Source of the DNA: Prosthecobacter debontii | GTDB lineage: Bacteria; Verrucomicrobiota; Verrucomicrobiia; Chthoniobacterales; Chthoniobacteraceae | Reading direction: 5' to 3' | NCBI GenBank assembly: GCA_945861385.1 | Contig: CAMAUI010000041.1 | Coordinates: 1-35,767 of the forward strand | Length of the DNA stretch: 35,767 nucleotides | Shown here: in pieces, positions 34,521 through 35,767 of the stretch | Position numbering within the stretch: position 1 is the stretch's first letter | Layout: each line of letters starts with the position of its first letter | Position numbers and translations under genes: made by a program | Notes under the pieces: model-generated | The model's input: the letters and a program-made list of their open reading frames with translations, nothing else | Told to the model about the DNA's origin: nothing | Database searches by the model: none

Positions 34521-35744
34521 CTATTTTGCTAATCTTAAAATACGCTCACACCATTGACAGTCGGGCCTATTTCCCTTCGCGGAAACGTCACTATACATCA
34601 GGTTTCCTTCCGTCGGACTATGAACATTAGTAACCTTGGAATCCCACCATCCAACATGGTGACCTAGTTCATGAGCTAAGGTCCGATTCATAGTACCAAG
34701 TCTCAACACCAATATTCCTTTGTATGGTGTATAAGGAGCTTTATTGTTTATATTAAGATCATCAACTGATATACTGATTCCTTCTAATGTCGCCCCCGCT
34801 TGCGGCTTTACCAAAGTAGTAAACTGCATTCTATCTTGACCCGTTAGCAAAATAGGAACACCGGCGGATAGATTATTCATTCTTGTTGCATTTGTTAATG
34901 CATTAATGACATCATCCTGTTTTTGTCGGGAAGTCCTCTGCTTAAAATTCACAAAATTCAAATCGAGATTTCCCATGGCGTTGGCAACTAATTTAGAATT
35001 TACTTCTACTTCTGGGAAATCAGCGTTCTTATTCATCTCTTTCATCACCGTTTTGCATTCTATTAAAGCACTTTTAAACCCGTCTATCTGGTTGTCGTAA
35101 GTTTTTTGAACGATATCTTCGAATATCTGATTACCCCTTGCGTCTTTTGCATATTCCTCCACAAAAATAGAAGGATGAACGACACCATTTTCATCAACCC
35201 ATGGAATGCTTCTGCCTGTTGTTGCTGCTTTTTTACGGAAAGGTTCCGCTGCTTTATCATAAAAGAAATTAAGGGTTATTGAAAGCAAGCCAAGACAATC
35301 TATGTTGCTGATCGTTTTATTCGCAATAAACCCATACAAATTCACCCCACCCATCTCCCCGATCGGATCCCTTGAATTCCACCTCCCGAGCAACTGATTG
35401 TATTCCCTCAACCCGTAGTTGTGCAGCCCCGTCTCCGCATCGAGATACTTCGTCGAGAACCGGAAGGGGAAGGCATTGTGGAGCGCGCCGGACTGGCCGG
35501 CGGGGGTGATGTCGTTGCCGAAGGGGTCGTATTCGTAGTGCGCGGCCACCGCCCCGGTGCCGTTGAGGTATTCGCTCACGTTGCCGTTGCCATCGTAAGC
35601 CAGGTAATAGGTGCCTGAATTGGGTTCTTCCGGGAATATCATGGGTGAAGGAGGGGGAATCTGAGGGGAACAGCGGCCCCTGGGCCTTCGGCCACCGGGG
35701 GTGCCGCACTGAAGGGCGCGGGAGCAAGGCGGCGAAATTCTCAT
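34521..35744 (-). CDS. RHS core tip with C-terminal metzincin-like zinc metalloprotease toxin domain
   Basis: Residues about 45-150 are the RHS-associated core: YDGNGNVSEYLNG, YEYDPFGN, FRFSTKYLDAETGLHNYGLREYN, then RWNSRDPIGEMGGVNLYGF and NIDCLGL, the boundary after which toxins vary. Residues 152-407 are the variable domain. It carries HELGHHVGWWD (358-368), which fits the metzincin motif HExxHxxGxxD with Asp as third ligand, followed at 381-386 by NLMYSD, a plausible Met-turn (M383). A CxxC (396-399) lies near the C-terminus. The domain is AT-rich while the core is GC-rich. The first 40 residues are not RHS-like, and the frame is still open at the window edge, so the true start is unknown. 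Confidence 0.85.
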   Translation of the reverse strand: MRISPPCSRALQCGTPGGRRPRGRCSPQIPPPSPMIFPEEPNSGTYYLAYDGNGNVSEYLNGTGAVAAHYEYDPFGNDITPAGQSGALHNAFPFRFSTKYLDAETGLHNYGLREYNQLLGRWNSRDPIGEMGGVNLYGFIANKTISNIDCLGLLSITLNFFYDKAAEPFRKKAATTGRSIPWVDENGVVHPSIFVEEYAKDARGNQIFEDIVQKTYDNQIDGFKSALIECKTVMKEMNKNADFPEVEVNSKLVANAMGNLDLNFVNFKQRTSRQKQDDVINALTNATRMNNLSAGVPILLTGQDRMQFTTLVKPQAGATLEGISISVDDLNINNKAPYTPYKGILVLRLGTMNRTLAHELGHHVGWWDSKVTNVHSPTEGNLMYSDVSAKGNRPDCQWCERILRLAK

Positions 35745-35767
35745 CGGGATGTCTGGGGAGCGGGGTT

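Overview
The window is high-GC bacterial chromosome with dense, mostly operon-like gene packing. Several traits fit Verrucomicrobiota or a close PVC relative: an RHS toxin locus, a zinc-ribbon Ser/Thr kinase, ECF sigma factors, a DUF5989-type membrane protein, class II FBPase, few clear Shine-Dalgarno sites, and hairpin-rich dispersed repeats. This placement is inferred from gene content only; no rRNA or tRNA gene was seen.

Layout. (1) 1-3199, minus strand: an MFS transporter with two EF-hand calcium loops, an ECF sigma factor, a LolD/MacB-type ABC ATPase and the start of its FtsX-like permease. (2) 3347-9365, plus strand: cysteine desulfurase and D-aminoacyl-tRNA deacylase, then a glycerolipid-type acyltransferase and a YiiX-like permuted papain-fold protein in one frame separated by a single TAA, then a DEAD-box helicase. 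(3) 9387-11451, minus strand: GlpX-type FBPase and a sigma-70 factor, with a strong terminator and an AT-rich leader. (4) 11901-21536: a minus-strand DUF5989 protein, then an eight-gene plus-strand glycan export operon (Wzm, Wzt, FkbM methyltransferase, GT4 glycosyltransferase, GNAT protein, polysaccharide deacetylase, FkbH-like HAD protein, double-MaoC/SDR fusion). Adjacent genes mostly overlap or abut. (5) 21556-29896: a 121-bp multi-hairpin repeat, serS, an orphan GlnQ-type ATPase, a large unrecognised lipoprotein, an MsbA-like exporter, a small secreted protein and a zinc-ribbon kinase. (6) 29909-33230: a 209-bp MITE-like inverted-repeat element, an ABC-2 permease and a secreted metallophosphatase. 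(7) 33231-35767: an 84-bp tandem repeat array, an RHS fragment, a candidate periplasmic immunity gene, and an RHS tip whose C-terminus is a metzincin-like zinc protease.

The most interesting part is the right end. An AT-rich protease-toxin and immunity cassette sits in GC-rich RHS DNA: the composition changes at the RHS core boundary and again at the immunity stop codon, where RHS-coding sequence resumes. Also notable are the EF-hand MFS transporter, the TAA-split acyltransferase/YiiX protein, and the glycan operon that carries carrier-protein-dependent enzymes (FkbH, MaoC, SDR) with no visible carrier protein.
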